Positions 36,663 to 48,225 of a DNA stretch of 64,000 nt are shown piece by piece. Numbering within the stretch: position 1 is the first letter of the stretch; every line of letters begins with the position of its first letter. The stretch is from assembly GCF_000524195.1 (NCBI RefSeq), contig NW_020170501.1, positions 162,550 through 226,549 of the forward strand, in the 5' to 3' direction. The translations under genes and the position numbers were made by a program. Source of the stretch: Echinococcus granulosus. Lineage: Eukaryota; Platyhelminthes; Cestoda; Cyclophyllidea; Taeniidae. The notes under the pieces were generated by a model. The model ran no database searches and was not told the DNA's origin. It saw only the letters and a list, made by a program, of their open reading frames with translations.

Positions 36663-39600
36663 CTACCCAGACTTGGGTTTACCGCGTTGGTTACGCGGTC
36701 TCATTGGAGCTGAATGATCAACTAGCGCCTTTTTTGGAGCTGTTGTCACGTTTGTGACATCTGCGAGATCCCCCGCTGGCACAGTGACTTGTACATTCTT
36801 CTGCGAATCAACGTCCCCAGCAGTCGGGGCAGGCTTTTTGGAATCCCAGTGCTTCACAGGCCACTTGGTGGTGGCAGGAGAATCAGTGGCATTGGTTGAA
36901 GCAGTTTTTGCAGTATCGGACTCATGCTTTGAAGGCTGCGGTGTATCACCAGATTCGCTTACCGCAAGTTTGGTTGGTTTTTTGCCCTTCTTTGACAATC
37001 GTTTTTTTTGAAGTCCCCTTTTCACTTGCGCAGAATCCCCACCTTTAATTGACACTTCACCCTGATACAAAGGCTTTACACCCACTGATTTAATCTTATT
37101 CTCATCCTCATCCTCGGTCGCCTCCTTTTTAGCTCCCCGAGCTTTGATGGGGCAATCTGTGGAAGCAAGAGACTCCGAGACCTGAGATGTTAACGCAGTG
37201 ACCGCCGCCGGTTCAGACTCAAAGTCGTCAGGATTGACGGATTCAGGCTCAGAGGAGCCTCGACTATGCTTAATTGCGGGTTCAGAAATTGACACATCCG
37301 CGGATGTTGAAGGCAGGCGCTTGCGGTAGCCGAAGAAGCCATCTGGAGCCTCAAACTAAAGAAAAAAAATATTACACATTAAATCGTCATATATAATTAA
37401 GGTGAGGACAAGAACGATGTAGCAACTAAGTTACGACTCACGTTAATGCGGAAATCCTCAATTCGTCGATACTTCTTGAGAAGCTCAGCAATGCGAGGGT
37501 CCAGTTCGGGCTTTTGTCTACCGTAATGCAGAAAAGCCCAGAACTTCTCTAGACCGTACAAATGGCCAGCATCATAGTCCCTAAGCGTTTCCTCCTATAG
37601 CACAAAATCGGCTCCAGTTGTATGAGACATAGTAGAGTTAAAAAACAGTAGTATTTAAAAAAGCACCTGAAAGTCTTTGAAAAGGGTAGGTAGGAATCTA
37701 CGTTCCAGACCGTAGGAGTAGAATCGGAAGAGACATTCAATGCCATAGCGATAGCCGACCTCAGCATCTGACCTAGCCAGCTGTCTGAACTCGCGATACA
37801 TCTTGCTGAAGAAGTTGTCTCGCAAGAAGAAGGACCAAAAGCGATAAAGGGTGTTCATCTCCTGTGATTTGCCCGCACCACAACGCTCCCTGTCGGCCAA
37901 ACAAGCAGCACGGTAACGCATGTAGTCCTTTGAGGTGTAGCCACCCGCCTTCAAAACCGATTGAGTGGTCATGTTGTTGCGGAAGTTGGGTGCGAAATTG
38001 TTTACCGAATGAGCTGTGGAGGCACAGAAGGAGGTGGCATGCTTTCGTCGGCCTCGGATTCTTAAAGAACTTGCCCTTGTTGCTTCCTGATCCTCTAACT
38101 GATTACCAGTGGTGTTATGCGAGCGCACTTCTGCCCCACTTGAGGGATAACGTGACTGGCTGCTAATTATCACCGTTGTTCCAGAGCAGCAAAAATCACT
38201 GTAATTGAAAGGTAAATAAGAGATAAAAGTGATATCCTCCTCCTTCTCTTCACTTGCACAAAGGGAGTTGTCAACTCACCGGCCCATCGACACAACAGTC
38301 TTCTCTTTGTCCTCCTCAACGGCTATGTCTGGTACAAAATTAAAAACACTTTTATCACCCTCACAGAAGGAAACACTAGATACACGTGGTCCTCTGCTGG
38401 AGGAGTGACGAGGCCCCTTTCCACTATGTCCGCTAGGTTTGTCGATATCAAAGGCAAAACCGACATCCAATTCGTCACGTCGACGTCTGCCCCCAGCACC
38501 GATTTTGACAGGGTAGAAGCCGACCACACGACGCGGAGTTCTAGGAGTTGGTAGATGTGATATTTTTTTCGGTGATTGGCCAATCTGTTCTTCCGCCTTC
38601 GAAGCGGCCATTGAGACTTCATTGATAAGAGCATCGACAGCAGCTTTTGCAAGGTGGAAAGATGCAGACTGTTGATCTTCAGCAGTAGCAGAGTTATCCT
38701 TGTTGCCCACTTGGAAAACGGGGTTCCACTGAGCCAATTGGACGTTGGCAGGGTAATAAATAATTGGTTGAGCAACGAATGGAGGAGGTTCAACTATGCT
38801 TGAAGGATAAAAGAATGGGTATTCCTTTATTTCAGTGGGTTTCTTCTCGTCAATGGATTCTCCGGGATTTTCAGCTGGCAACTGTTCGCTTTTTGCGGGG
38901 TGAATCGCAGCGGAAGGTGGCACTTTATCTTCAGCGGCAAGTTTTAGAGTAGCAAAATCTTCGTCCGATAAAAGTTGAACCTTGAGATGATATGTAGGAA
39001 ATGAGGATATGTTGAGAAACCTACCTTGCTGGGCTGGCTGATAATGTGATGATCGTCTAGACTACCAAGGTCGGAGAAGGAGCTATTTCTGGAACTGAGA
39101 TAGTCGTCAAAGTCGTAGTCAAAATCAAATCCCAGGCGAGTGTATGATGAGCGACGTTGACGTCGCACACTACTCTGATAAACCTCCAAACCATGCTTAA
39201 TCTCCTGCAAATGCTCTGCGTGAGTTTTGGCCCTAAAATGAGTAGATTTAAGCGAAAGTGAGACCGGTGAAATGAACAAACCTTGACTGATAATCGGGAT
39301 TGGGGTGTCTATCACCGCTTGGATGCTTGCTATAAATTCGCTGCGACACACCGCCACCCTCCGATTTCTGCAATTTCTGAGGGGTAACGTGGTGACTGTG
39401 AGAAAAGCCCTTCGAACGAAGTTCAGAAACAGGAGCAATAGCAGAAGTAGCTGTACCAGAAGCAGTGCTTGACTGTTGTGAAGCCTCTTCTGGCGCCTTA
39501 GATGTAAGAACAGTAGTCGAGGGATCCTCTCTTTCAATTGCTCGCTCTGGTAAAATGACGACAAGGTACTTCAAAAGATCTTCTTCATCTATATCCACAG

Positions 39601-40840
39601 AATCAGAGCTGGACGAAACTGCGCGCGATCGGGACTGAGCCTACAAAAGAAGATGGGGCGTAAGCGCAGTTTTCTTCAAACTTGTGGAAAATGGGATTAA
39701 CAACGCAACAAAGGTGTTACAGGGCGTGAAATTCTTTGAGCTTCAGCATCGCTTTCATAATGAGAACGATTGCCAGCCCGCTTGGATCGACGGTCAACTG
39801 TTTGCCAGCGTCCTTCTTGTGGTTTTTGCTGCTGCTGCTGTTGTTGGGTATTCTGTTGTTCAAGAAAGCAGGGTTCTTCTTGAGCTGATGTTAAAATCAC
39901 TTCCGGAACCGGCGGTTGGGGAGACTGCTGCAGCGTAATTACCGGCATTGGGTTAGGTTGATCAGGAAATTGTAGCAATGGGTGTGGTGCGGCGGGCTCA
40001 GGCAATTCTAGAAGGCAAATCAGTAAGGAAAATAATAAAAGTAGACAAACTCATTGTGGCAGATATAAGAGAGGGAAATGAGTTAGGATTAATCCGGCGT
40101 ATTTTACTCATAGTTTCATCGAATTCGACAACCGTGCTTGCAGCACAAGCCTAAAAAGGATTTCAGGAGTTGAGAATGATAACGCAGCTTACTTTAAGAA
40201 CATCTTCACGTTTTGCTTTGTGCTGGGCCATGCGAGGAAAACCTAGGATTACATCAAGCGGGATAAAGCGATCGTCTTCCATGAGACCCTGCAGATAGGC
40301 GTCTTTACCAAAGTTTGCGTCCCCAAAATAATATTCCACTTGTAATCTGATTCGATTAAGACGAGTAGATGTGCAAAATGCACACTCTGGATGGTGACAA
40401 CAACAAGTAACAGGGGTACGAGTGAGGCCCCTGTAGTAATTAACAATACTAGGATCTATACAGCAATAAATATACCAAACATTTACCAAATCCGAGTATG
40501 GGTGCATGATGGCAAACTTCATAACCCACGAAATTTGGCCCAATGAGAAGGCAAGAACGGTTACGATCACCCACTGTTGCATTCGAAATAACAGACGAAC
40601 GATTATTATCGTTACTGTTACGACGAGACGTACGAGGCCCACTTTGGGCACCATCGCTAACACCAATTGACTGGCTATCCTCCTTGAATGCTGCTTTTTC
40701 TAGCCCAACATCATCTTCGAATCTTTTCCAATTCTTTTATGTCGCCGTTTAACTGGCGCTGCTTCCTGCACAGTCTTCGCACTGACTTTGCCCAGTTCTG
40801 GCCACTCCTCCTCTACAGGTGGATTCACAATATCAACCAT
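36663..40840 (-). CDS. LARP1: La-related protein 1 (mRNA-binding, DM15 repeats)
   Basis: Ten exons from 5' to 3' on the minus strand: 40840-40487, 40386-40193, 40150-40108, 40007-39721, 39640-39282, 39232-39025, 38980-38280, 38162-37667, 37594-37442 and 37355-36663, about 1162 residues. The La motif lies at about residues 128-190 ([20 protein letters not shown], then [13 protein letters not shown]). [20 protein letters not shown] and the C-terminal DM15 repeats ([49 protein letters not shown]) are diagnostic of LARP1. In other animals DM15 binds the 5' cap and TOP motif and controls translation of ribosomal protein mRNAs downstream of TOR. One base appears missing near 40735 in exon 1 (see findings), so the frame breaks as written. 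The acceptor just before the ATG hints at a spliced leader or 5' UTR intron. Confidence 0.9.
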
Positions 40841-41640
40841 AACTCTAATGAAACAATATTAACCACAATGCCTGATGTATTTACAAAAACGAACGGACTG
40901 CACAATTGAAGCAGCACACGTGCCCCAATATTAAACATACAATGATCGAATTAGCTCATCTAAACGAACGCTCCTTCAAATAAAGTACACACAAATTTGC
41001 GTCTCAGGTAAATATGCCTGTTTGCACAGCAAAGTTAGCGAAACAATTTGCTCTTTATTTGTATTAGACATGGGTTTGTGATTAGTTGACGATTCAGTAT
41101 ATATACTATTGGTATTAGGGGAATTCGCGTTTACTTTAAAACCTCTTACTTCTAATCCATATAAACTGTCTACTTCTGGCAAAATGCTGTTTTATCAGAC
41201 AGGGCATTGCTGGAACTGCAGCCCAACATTAGCTTACCCATCCCCACAAAGTGCCCTTCTCTCTGACAAATTCTGCCACCATCTCTTTCTCGTCGTCCTC
41301 AATCCCCCTGCAATAAGTTGGCTGACTGGATAGAGGACGCAGTGCTCTCCAGGAGATTGACCACAACTACTACGAAGTGGGACTCGCACCCACTGAACCC
41401 CTCACAGCTGGGAAGGTGTATTTAGCCGCACACGCATTGCGTCACCGACTCCATTGCGATTATTCAGAGCAACACCCACCCACAAACACCCATTTCTCAC
41501 GCAGCCCTCACATGCACAGCACCACATCTACGGTTCGTCGACTACGTGCCAACACAAGAACACAAAGCACTGGAGGGAACCAACACACGACCCACACTCC
41601 CTCGCAAGAAATCACTCCCACCCACCCGGAAGACTAACTC
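40841..41640. other. intergenic region between LARP1 and NVL
   Basis: About 0.85 kb between the start of LARP1 and the end of NVL, both on the minus strand. The left half is AT-rich and probably holds the LARP1 promoter and 5' UTR. The right half (41400-41640) is C-rich with CACCCA-type words. No gene or clear element was seen. Confidence 0.45.
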
Positions 41641-41705
41641 AAAATCAAAATCACCAACGTTTATTTGTTTAAAAATAGTATTCTATACAAGTACAAGACA
41701 ACACT

Positions 41706-44700
41706 CTACTTTTTCAACTCATTCAAAGCAATCTTTAAATCATCTTCTATCAGGAAATCCCTCTTTGCCAACTGAGCCTTCAGTTTTGCCATTTCCAGCA
41801 GGTTTTCCAAGTCTGCACCACTGCAAACAAGGCAACAGAAGTGGTCCGACATCCATCGTGGATGCACGCATACACACTCACCCACCTCACGCAATCACTC
41901 ACCTCATTCCATCAGTGCGAGAATCGGCCGCAACACGTTGCAGCACCTCTGTTCCACCTTCAATTCTTGGAGCAGTAGCCCCACGAGTGCACGCGGAGAG
42001 GACGTCAGCTCGCTCGCATTGAGACACCGGAGGCGCAACGCTCAAATGCAGACCCAGGCGTCCTGGTCTTAAAACTGCTTCGTCAATCATATCCTTCCTA
42101 TTCGTCGCGCCCACTACAAACACCCTCGCCTGTCGGTGCTTGTCAATTCCATCCAACTCCACCAATAACTGGTTCACCACACTCACTCGACTGCCTGCAT
42201 TTCCAAAATAGGCCAATTAAACTCTCCTATCCACCCACCTACAGTGCTGTCCATCCAAATGGCCACGTACCAGAGGTCTCATCTACATCTCGTCGTGGAC
42301 AAATGGCGTCGATTTCGTCGAAAAAGATGAGGCAAGGTTGACACGCGCGTCCTCGCTCGAATATTTCCCTGATTCGGCGCTCGCTTTCACCTTGGAACTT
42401 GTTCAGAATCTCTGGACCCTTCACAGAGAGAAAGTTGAGTCCAGCGGTGTTGGAGAGGGCCTTGGCAATCAGTGTCTTGCCACACCCTGGAGGTCCTTCC
42501 AACAAAACACCTCCAGATCGCCTTCGCAGAGCTTGCGCTCTTTCCCAATCGTCTATGAGAAGCTAGGAGACATTTACGAAGAGTAATAATGAACTAGTTA
42601 AGGCACACCGACTTTGAGGGCTCCAGTCCTCCGTCTATGTTTCTAGACAGTGTCCAATAAAGGAGAAAGTTCGGATTTGAAAGAGTCAGAACTCTGGAGA
42701 CTGATTCAATACCACCTTCCTCTGTGTCAGATATAATTCAGAGAGACCGCTAAGCAACGCCGAAATGCCAACAAGGCATGAGAGAAGACTGGTCACAAAA
42801 GCCAACTCCATGAAACAACCTCTTTCGTCTTCAGACAAGGAAAAGCGATTCTCCTACGTAGTGGGTTCAAAACGTCCATTGGTTAGGAGAGATACAATGC
42901 AAATGGACCCAACAAGGCCGTTTGCACAGAGGAAGTGACAAGCAAACACGCTAGCAACTACTGTTAAACGGAACTCCCTCTTCGGTACAAAATCATCGCG
43001 GAATCCACATTCCTCCAGCATATCCGACTACTTTGTGGAGACCGAAGCAGAAGGAGCACCAAGAATGGGAGTTAAAGGAAGAAAGGAAGGAAGGAATGAA
43101 GGAAGGGGGATGGTGAGGAGACCCCTCAGTCTCCCCGCCAGTTGTTAATAAACCTTACTCTATATTCAACTAGAACAACGTACAGTCAGTAGGGAGCGAT
43201 GGTAAGGAAGAATAATGGCATTACTTGAACCGAACGTACCATAAATTGATTGTGCAGATGCATCTTAGTCTCCTCAAGGCCACCAACATCATTCCAAGTC
43301 ACATCAGGAACTGTTACGAATTCTGCAGTATTTTTAACCGCCGGTGTGACTTGAGTCAAGGCCACATCCAACACATCTCGTGTCACTCGACCCAACGACT
43401 TGCACTACAAATAAAAGTTAGAAACGAACGAAGGTCACGCTCATGAACTCACCCAGTCACTTTACTGAAAGGCAATTAGCCACGCACCGAACACACTTCC
43501 TCCATCGAGCAACACCGCCTTAGACGCTTTCACTCATGCTAAATCGGCAGCAGACCTTACAGAACGATCGTTTTGCCTCCAAGTTCGCTGAATTCAGTGC
43601 CCTCGTTGGCGCGTTTAGAGCCTACGTCTCGCCTATCATCGCGATTACAGGGATCCTCGGAAATGGCCTCATCATATACCTTTTTTGGCGCGAAAAACCA
43701 CGCACCCGATTCTCCGTATTCGCTATCAGTTTGGCCTTAGCTCACACCATCTCCCTTGTCATTAATACCATCATGGATGACTTCCTCGGCAGAGGTTTGC
43801 ACTACGCAACTGGCGGTGCATTTTCTGTCAAATTGGATGCCACCTCAGAGGCAAGTTGCAAATTGCTGGAGTACTTGCCCAACACCATGTACTTCACCGC
43901 CTCTTACCTCGTTGCGGTCTTCTCCATCGACCGCGTACTTACTACCTACCACCCAATTCGATTTCACGCTTGCCGCTATCGCAAACAAGCCATTCTGGCC
44001 TGTCTCATTGTCGCAATTCTCGGCGCCAGTGGCAATATCCCCACCCTCTTCGTGCAAACTTTAAGGCTGGAGACGGAAGGCAACATCGCCTGTCGCATGG
44101 ACCGAAGCAGAGCTCTGCTAGCCGACTTCGCCATCGTTTTCACTACCATTGTGACTTTCTTCCTACCCGTGATAATAGTCCTCGTGCTCAATCTCATAAT
44201 CATACAACAACTCTGGAGGGCCCATCGGTGGCGTACAACGATGACAGGTGGCGCAAGAGGTGCTCAGGGGATGGGACGCATCACCGGCCACTTGGCAATG
44301 ACCACGTGCTTCCTCCTTCTCTACCTTCCCCTCGGCATCGTCGTGCTCATGCGCCTTCATGTCACCGTCTGTCTGGGTGAGGAAAACACACCACGAGCCA
44401 TCCGTATCATCAATATGAGCAAATTCCTCTCCTCTCTGAAGGACGTCGCCTACGCAGTCAATTGCCTCATCTACGCCATCTTCCTGCCAAAATTTCGGGC
44501 TCGTCTGACCAGTCTTTGCGGCTATCACCGACCACACAACTAATGTTATTAGGAAAAATGACTTACCAAAGTAAAAGGACTTCTAACCTCAACCAATGTT
44601 GATGCTTCTTCCTCTGACCTGGACATTAATTCCATTCGAAGAGCAAGAACTAGCCGAATTAAGTCACCCGCTTCGTAGCCTGGTGTGCGATGAGCGATTT

Positions 44701-46002
44701 CTCCTAGAGTTAGATCCTCCGCCAATACGAGCTGTGATCCCTCCTTCATGGAAGGCCTATCCCCCTCTTCTAGGCTTGAAACCTCGTCCACAAGAAATTG
44801 GGAAAGCAGACTACAGGAGTACATGCCAGACATAGTTAATGCGATTAAATGTAGTAGAGCAATGCAGAAAACGAAGGGTCTAACCTTAACCGACACGATT
44901 CTTCCATCATGCCAAAAGTGAACCTGTGCGTAAATAAGTCTGTAACGTCTTGAGGAAGACTCGCTATCAGTCTACGAGTCTCACCAACAACGACTATGCC
45001 AGTGCCAACGCATTCTACAACAATGATAAACATCCAATACCTCACCTATTAAGAGTTCGTTCTTCAACAAACAGACGACACGAAAAGTCCCAACGGGAAC
45101 GTTCTGCTTTTCCATACTATCAATGGCATCAATGTGGAGAATGCAGGGCGCATTGATCTGGAAGGCAGTAGAACACGTTACAAAGACGCAAACCTTGGCC
45201 TGATTGAAAATTTCGCGCCAAGTACGAATAGTTGGAGTAACAAGACCTACAGTAACGGAGAGATAATTCACTTGGAGGGTCTACAAAATGTGGGACGACC
45301 AACTTAAAGTACCCCTGCAATGGCCTTGATAAGTGTGGTTTTGCCACAAAAGGGTGGACCATTAATCAACACTGTGGGCCAAACGTCCGGTAGATTCGAC
45401 GGCTTTAAGTGACACTTGAAAGCAAGTTGCACTTGTTTCTGGTTAAAAGACAATAGAAGAACAAAGCATGATACCAACCAACAAAGCTGGAGGCACCGTG
45501 TTGACAATGTCATCGATTTTCAACGTCGGAATGCAGCAAGAGATGTCAATTTCTACAAAGGACAACTAGAACAAAGCCTTCTACAAACTCAGCACAGATG
45601 ACAGTCTCAGTTTCTTTGGAACAGGAGCGCTCGGTTCCGTATCCATGGCATCACTCCCACCAGGAGGACGTTTTTGGTCGGTTGACACCTCAGGAACCTC
45701 TTCCACCATCATTTCTCTAGCACTTACAAGCCTTAAAGCTACTCGTAACAAGAGCAATAAATGTCAACAAACCTTTTAGAGCATCTTTGCGCCAATTTCT
45801 AACATTATCTTTGGTACACGTCGTTTTCCTGTCAGTAATTACGAAATTTATGAATTCTTGCAAAGAAGAAGGGTCCTCCGCAACGGCTATGAACTTATCT
45901 GAGATAACAACATATGCTTTATCTTACGGCCTCCGCCAAGGGAATTAGGAATTTGCGTTGCACTTGGGGAGCGATATAACCCTGAGAATCATTCATCATC
46001 AT
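41706..46002 (-). CDS. NVL: NVL-like AAA ATPase with a degenerate D1 domain
   Basis: Thirteen exons on the minus strand: 46002-45928, 45893-45769, 45716-45589, 45552-45479, 45438-45313, 45280-45194, 45157-45046, 45014-44885, 44810-44588, 43404-43240, 42562-42271, 42194-41903 and 41820-41706 (647 residues; human NVL about 856). D1 has Walker A GPPFCGKT (161-168), but its Walker B reads CILHIDAID with Ala at residue 216 instead of the catalytic Glu, and its sensor-1 Asn is replaced (GETRR). The linker [17 protein letters not shown] is NVL-like. D2 is intact: GPPGCGKT (438-445), [33 protein letters not shown] works in the nucleolus in 60S ribosome maturation. Exons 1-3 are less certain. PEX6 and SPATA5 were considered; the CPRR and ETSGSRV motifs favour NVL. 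Confidence 0.78.
43080..43106. repeat. GGAA tetranucleotide repeat
   Basis: About six GGAA units, one interrupted by a T, inside NVL intron 10-11. Confidence 0.8.
43536..44543 (+). CDS. rhodopsin-class GPCR, intronless, nested in an NVL intron
   Basis: One exon of 335 residues with seven hydrophobic segments. TM1 (about 31-51) has [11 protein letters not shown]3 ends with [11 protein letters not shown] (130-140), a DRY-type motif changed to DRV. Cys108 before TM3 and Cys186 in the second outer loop can form the usual disulfide. TM5 is around 196-222, TM6 around 250-274 and contains the LLYLP form of CWxP, and TM7 has NCLIY (309-313) for NPxxY. The short tail is basic. This suits a peptide receptor of the kind expanded in invertebrates; the ligand cannot be told. 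The gene lies fully inside the NVL intron 43405-44587, on the other strand. Lack of introns suggests retroposition or a single-exon receptor lineage. Confidence 0.85.
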   Translation: MLNRQQTLQNDRFASKFAEFSALVGAFRAYVSPIIAITGILGNGLIIYLFWREKPRTRFSVFAISLALAHTISLVINTIMDDFLGRGLHYATGGAFSVKLDATSEASCKLLEYLPNTMYFTASYLVAVFSIDRVLTTYHPIRFHACRYRKQAILACLIVAILGASGNIPTLFVQTLRLETEGNIACRMDRSRALLADFAIVFTTIVTFFLPVIIVLVLNLIIIQQLWRAHRWRTTMTGGARGAQGMGRITGHLAMTTCFLLLYLPLGIVVLMRLHVTVCLGEENTPRAIRIINMSKFLSSLKDVAYAVNCLIYAIFLPKFRARLTSLCGYHRPHN

Positions 46003-46118
46003 CGCCGGCGTGATGCTACAGATTAAAGTCTCCCATAACCGATGTCACCCAATCACGTGCGAGGTGGGACTAAGGTTAAGATCGTCATCATCATCACAAA
46101 AGCGCTTGTTTTGCGATA

Positions 46119-47895
46119 TTGGCTAGGGTTTTGTCCATTTACATTGCTCTAAAATTAGGCATTTGCAAAGTAGCTAAGAGAGTGCCATGCAAAATAGGCA
46201 TGGAACCACTAGCAACTGAAGCACGTATGGGATCAATGAAAGTCAAATGCCACTTTACTGATTCTATTTTTACTTTGTTATATAATGATAAATGCTCTTC
46301 AGCTAGTTGACTGGACAGACATGAGTGCTGTTCTACATGTCTTGTTGCAGCACTCTGAGCCTTCCTTGAAGACGAGGGTAAACGTAACGCCGTGGTATGG
46401 ACCCGTGGTCAGCCCACCCGGAGAAGGTACAATGGCCAAGGCACGAAGTAGTCTTTTACCAAAATCGGGAGTTGGACGACCAACTTATTACATCTTTGTT
46501 GGTTTACTACTTCCGGTTCCACAACCTTGCATCCCAACAGTGGTAAGAATGCCTAAATTCTTGAGAAAGAAGCCAGAGTTTGCTTCCTTTCTGAGTCTGG
46601 TACCATCAGCTCAGTTTGGATACTCGCTCGATCTACCCTTTCGTGGCCTAAAGTTGTGTTTAAATGATCGTGTTTTACAGACCAGAATTGCCGTGTTTGC
46701 ATCTGACCTTACAGTGCCGTTGATACCACGGGCACCAAGGTTTGATGTCTTATGCTGTTTTTCTAAATGGAACACTCACCCTGCAATGTACTATCGAAGC
46801 TAAATTCCTAAAATAGCATGACTTCGTGGAGATGTGTATGTGGTTGTGGTTCATCGTTGGTGGTGAATGCGAAGGATCCAGGAAAAGGTGTACTTCGTTG
46901 AGGAAAGTTAGAATGCGGAGTTGTCACGGTAGCTATTAAAAGAGGGTTGCATGAGTGCCTAAATCAACTTGTGAAGTATTTCTCTTCTCCCCTTATTTCT
47001 CACTTCCAATCTTTCATCATTTCGACAAACGAACAGATGTTAGGTTGACGAATTCCCTCCCTGAAGTCGTTGATTTGATACACCCAAACTCGATGCTAGT
47101 AATCAGTGGCAAGACATGTCGATTAGTCAACATCATTGCTTTCACTAGTGGAGAGGCATGCTACTTCCTGACCTGCACTCTGCACCTCTTCCACCCCATC
47201 CCTCCGTCATTCAGCCGTAAAACGGAGGGATATTTACCATCCTCGATGCCGTTTAGACCTTCTAGATGTGTGCTCTTTTCTGGTTATCAAATAGACGATT
47301 GTGCTTTGCGGCGGGGGTGGAATCACCATCTTCGAGCAGCCCAATTCCAAGAGCGATGACCTACTTTGCAAAGGAAAGAGTAGTCTTCACGGAAGTGTCT
47401 GTGACGTCTTGGCGTTCGTTCGCGTCATCGCACCTAGTGCCAACGACAACAAGGTACCACGAATTGATGGACCAGCCGACCGAGAGAACGACACCGTCTC
47501 CGTGATTAGGGTCAAAAAGTATCAATCTTTACCAACCTGTCATTAATTTTCCACAATTTTGGTCTTTGCATAATGCGGCATCGGGCGTATCTTGTCATGG
47601 ATGTCAGGCCCATGACGAAACAGGTGCTATTCTCGCAGTGAACTGAGCATTAAAGTCGTTTTGTTTGTGTCCTACTTATATGTGTTTAAGTAGACTGACA
47701 ACCAAAGTACAAGGCGGAACGGTGAAGGTGGTTAGCCTTCCACAATGTTCCACTACCATTCTGACCTGCTTCCAGTGGGCAGGGAGCGACCTGGACACTT
47801 ACTGTGGTCCGCAAATATCGCCTAGTGGACTACCCGCTAACCGCATCCTCAGGATCGTGAGAGCTCGCGTCAAGACTAGTCGGTTTGACTCGTAG
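46119..47895 (+). other. unresolved coding fragments, possible multi-exon gene
   Basis: Several open stretches look like protein. Bases 46297-46435 contain DWTDMSAVLHVLLQHSEPS after a TTCAG acceptor. Bases 46440-46740 contain PTYYIFVGLLLPVPQP and FASFLSLVPSAQFGYSLD. Bases 47060-47180 contain LPEVVDLIHPNSMLVISGK. Bases 47295-47450 contain IVLCGGGGITIFEQP and SVCDVLAFVRVIAPS. Bases 47690-47895 contain GTVKVVSLPQCSTTILTCF and end at TAG (47893-47895). The glycine-rich and strand-like pieces faintly recall WD repeats. I could not join the exons in one phase, so this may be a real gene with exons I missed, or a pseudogene. Confidence 0.35.
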
Positions 47896-48225
47896 TAAAG
47901 GAGCGACCCGCCAACACCACCAAAGCCAAGGGCTGGATGACCTCCCAGGTATCCACGACTCCACGCAGAGAGCAACCTCACAAAGGCACTTCACGTTCGA
48001 CGTTGTGGCGCCACCGTCGCCCAACCGACACCTCCCAACCAATAGACTACTGCGGAGGCTCAAACTTCAACAGCCCAACCGATAGCCCGACACCTCACTG
48101 CACCGCAACGATCAGACGACACGACAGTAAGTCTTTACTTAAAATACAAATACATTACACCAAAGAAAGGGGGGAGAAGCATACAAACGTGTCTGGAAAT
48201 CATCGAGTGGCAGAGCAGAAACGCA

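Noticed and set aside
41706..46002. PEX6 or SPATA5 as the identity of the AAA ATPase
   Set aside because: The linker [17 protein letters not shown] and the CPRR plus ETSGSRV motifs of D2 fit NVL better.
46285..46803. 172-codon plus-strand frame as a single-exon gene
   Set aside because: It contains internal splice-like sites and no family match; it is reported only as part of an unresolved region.
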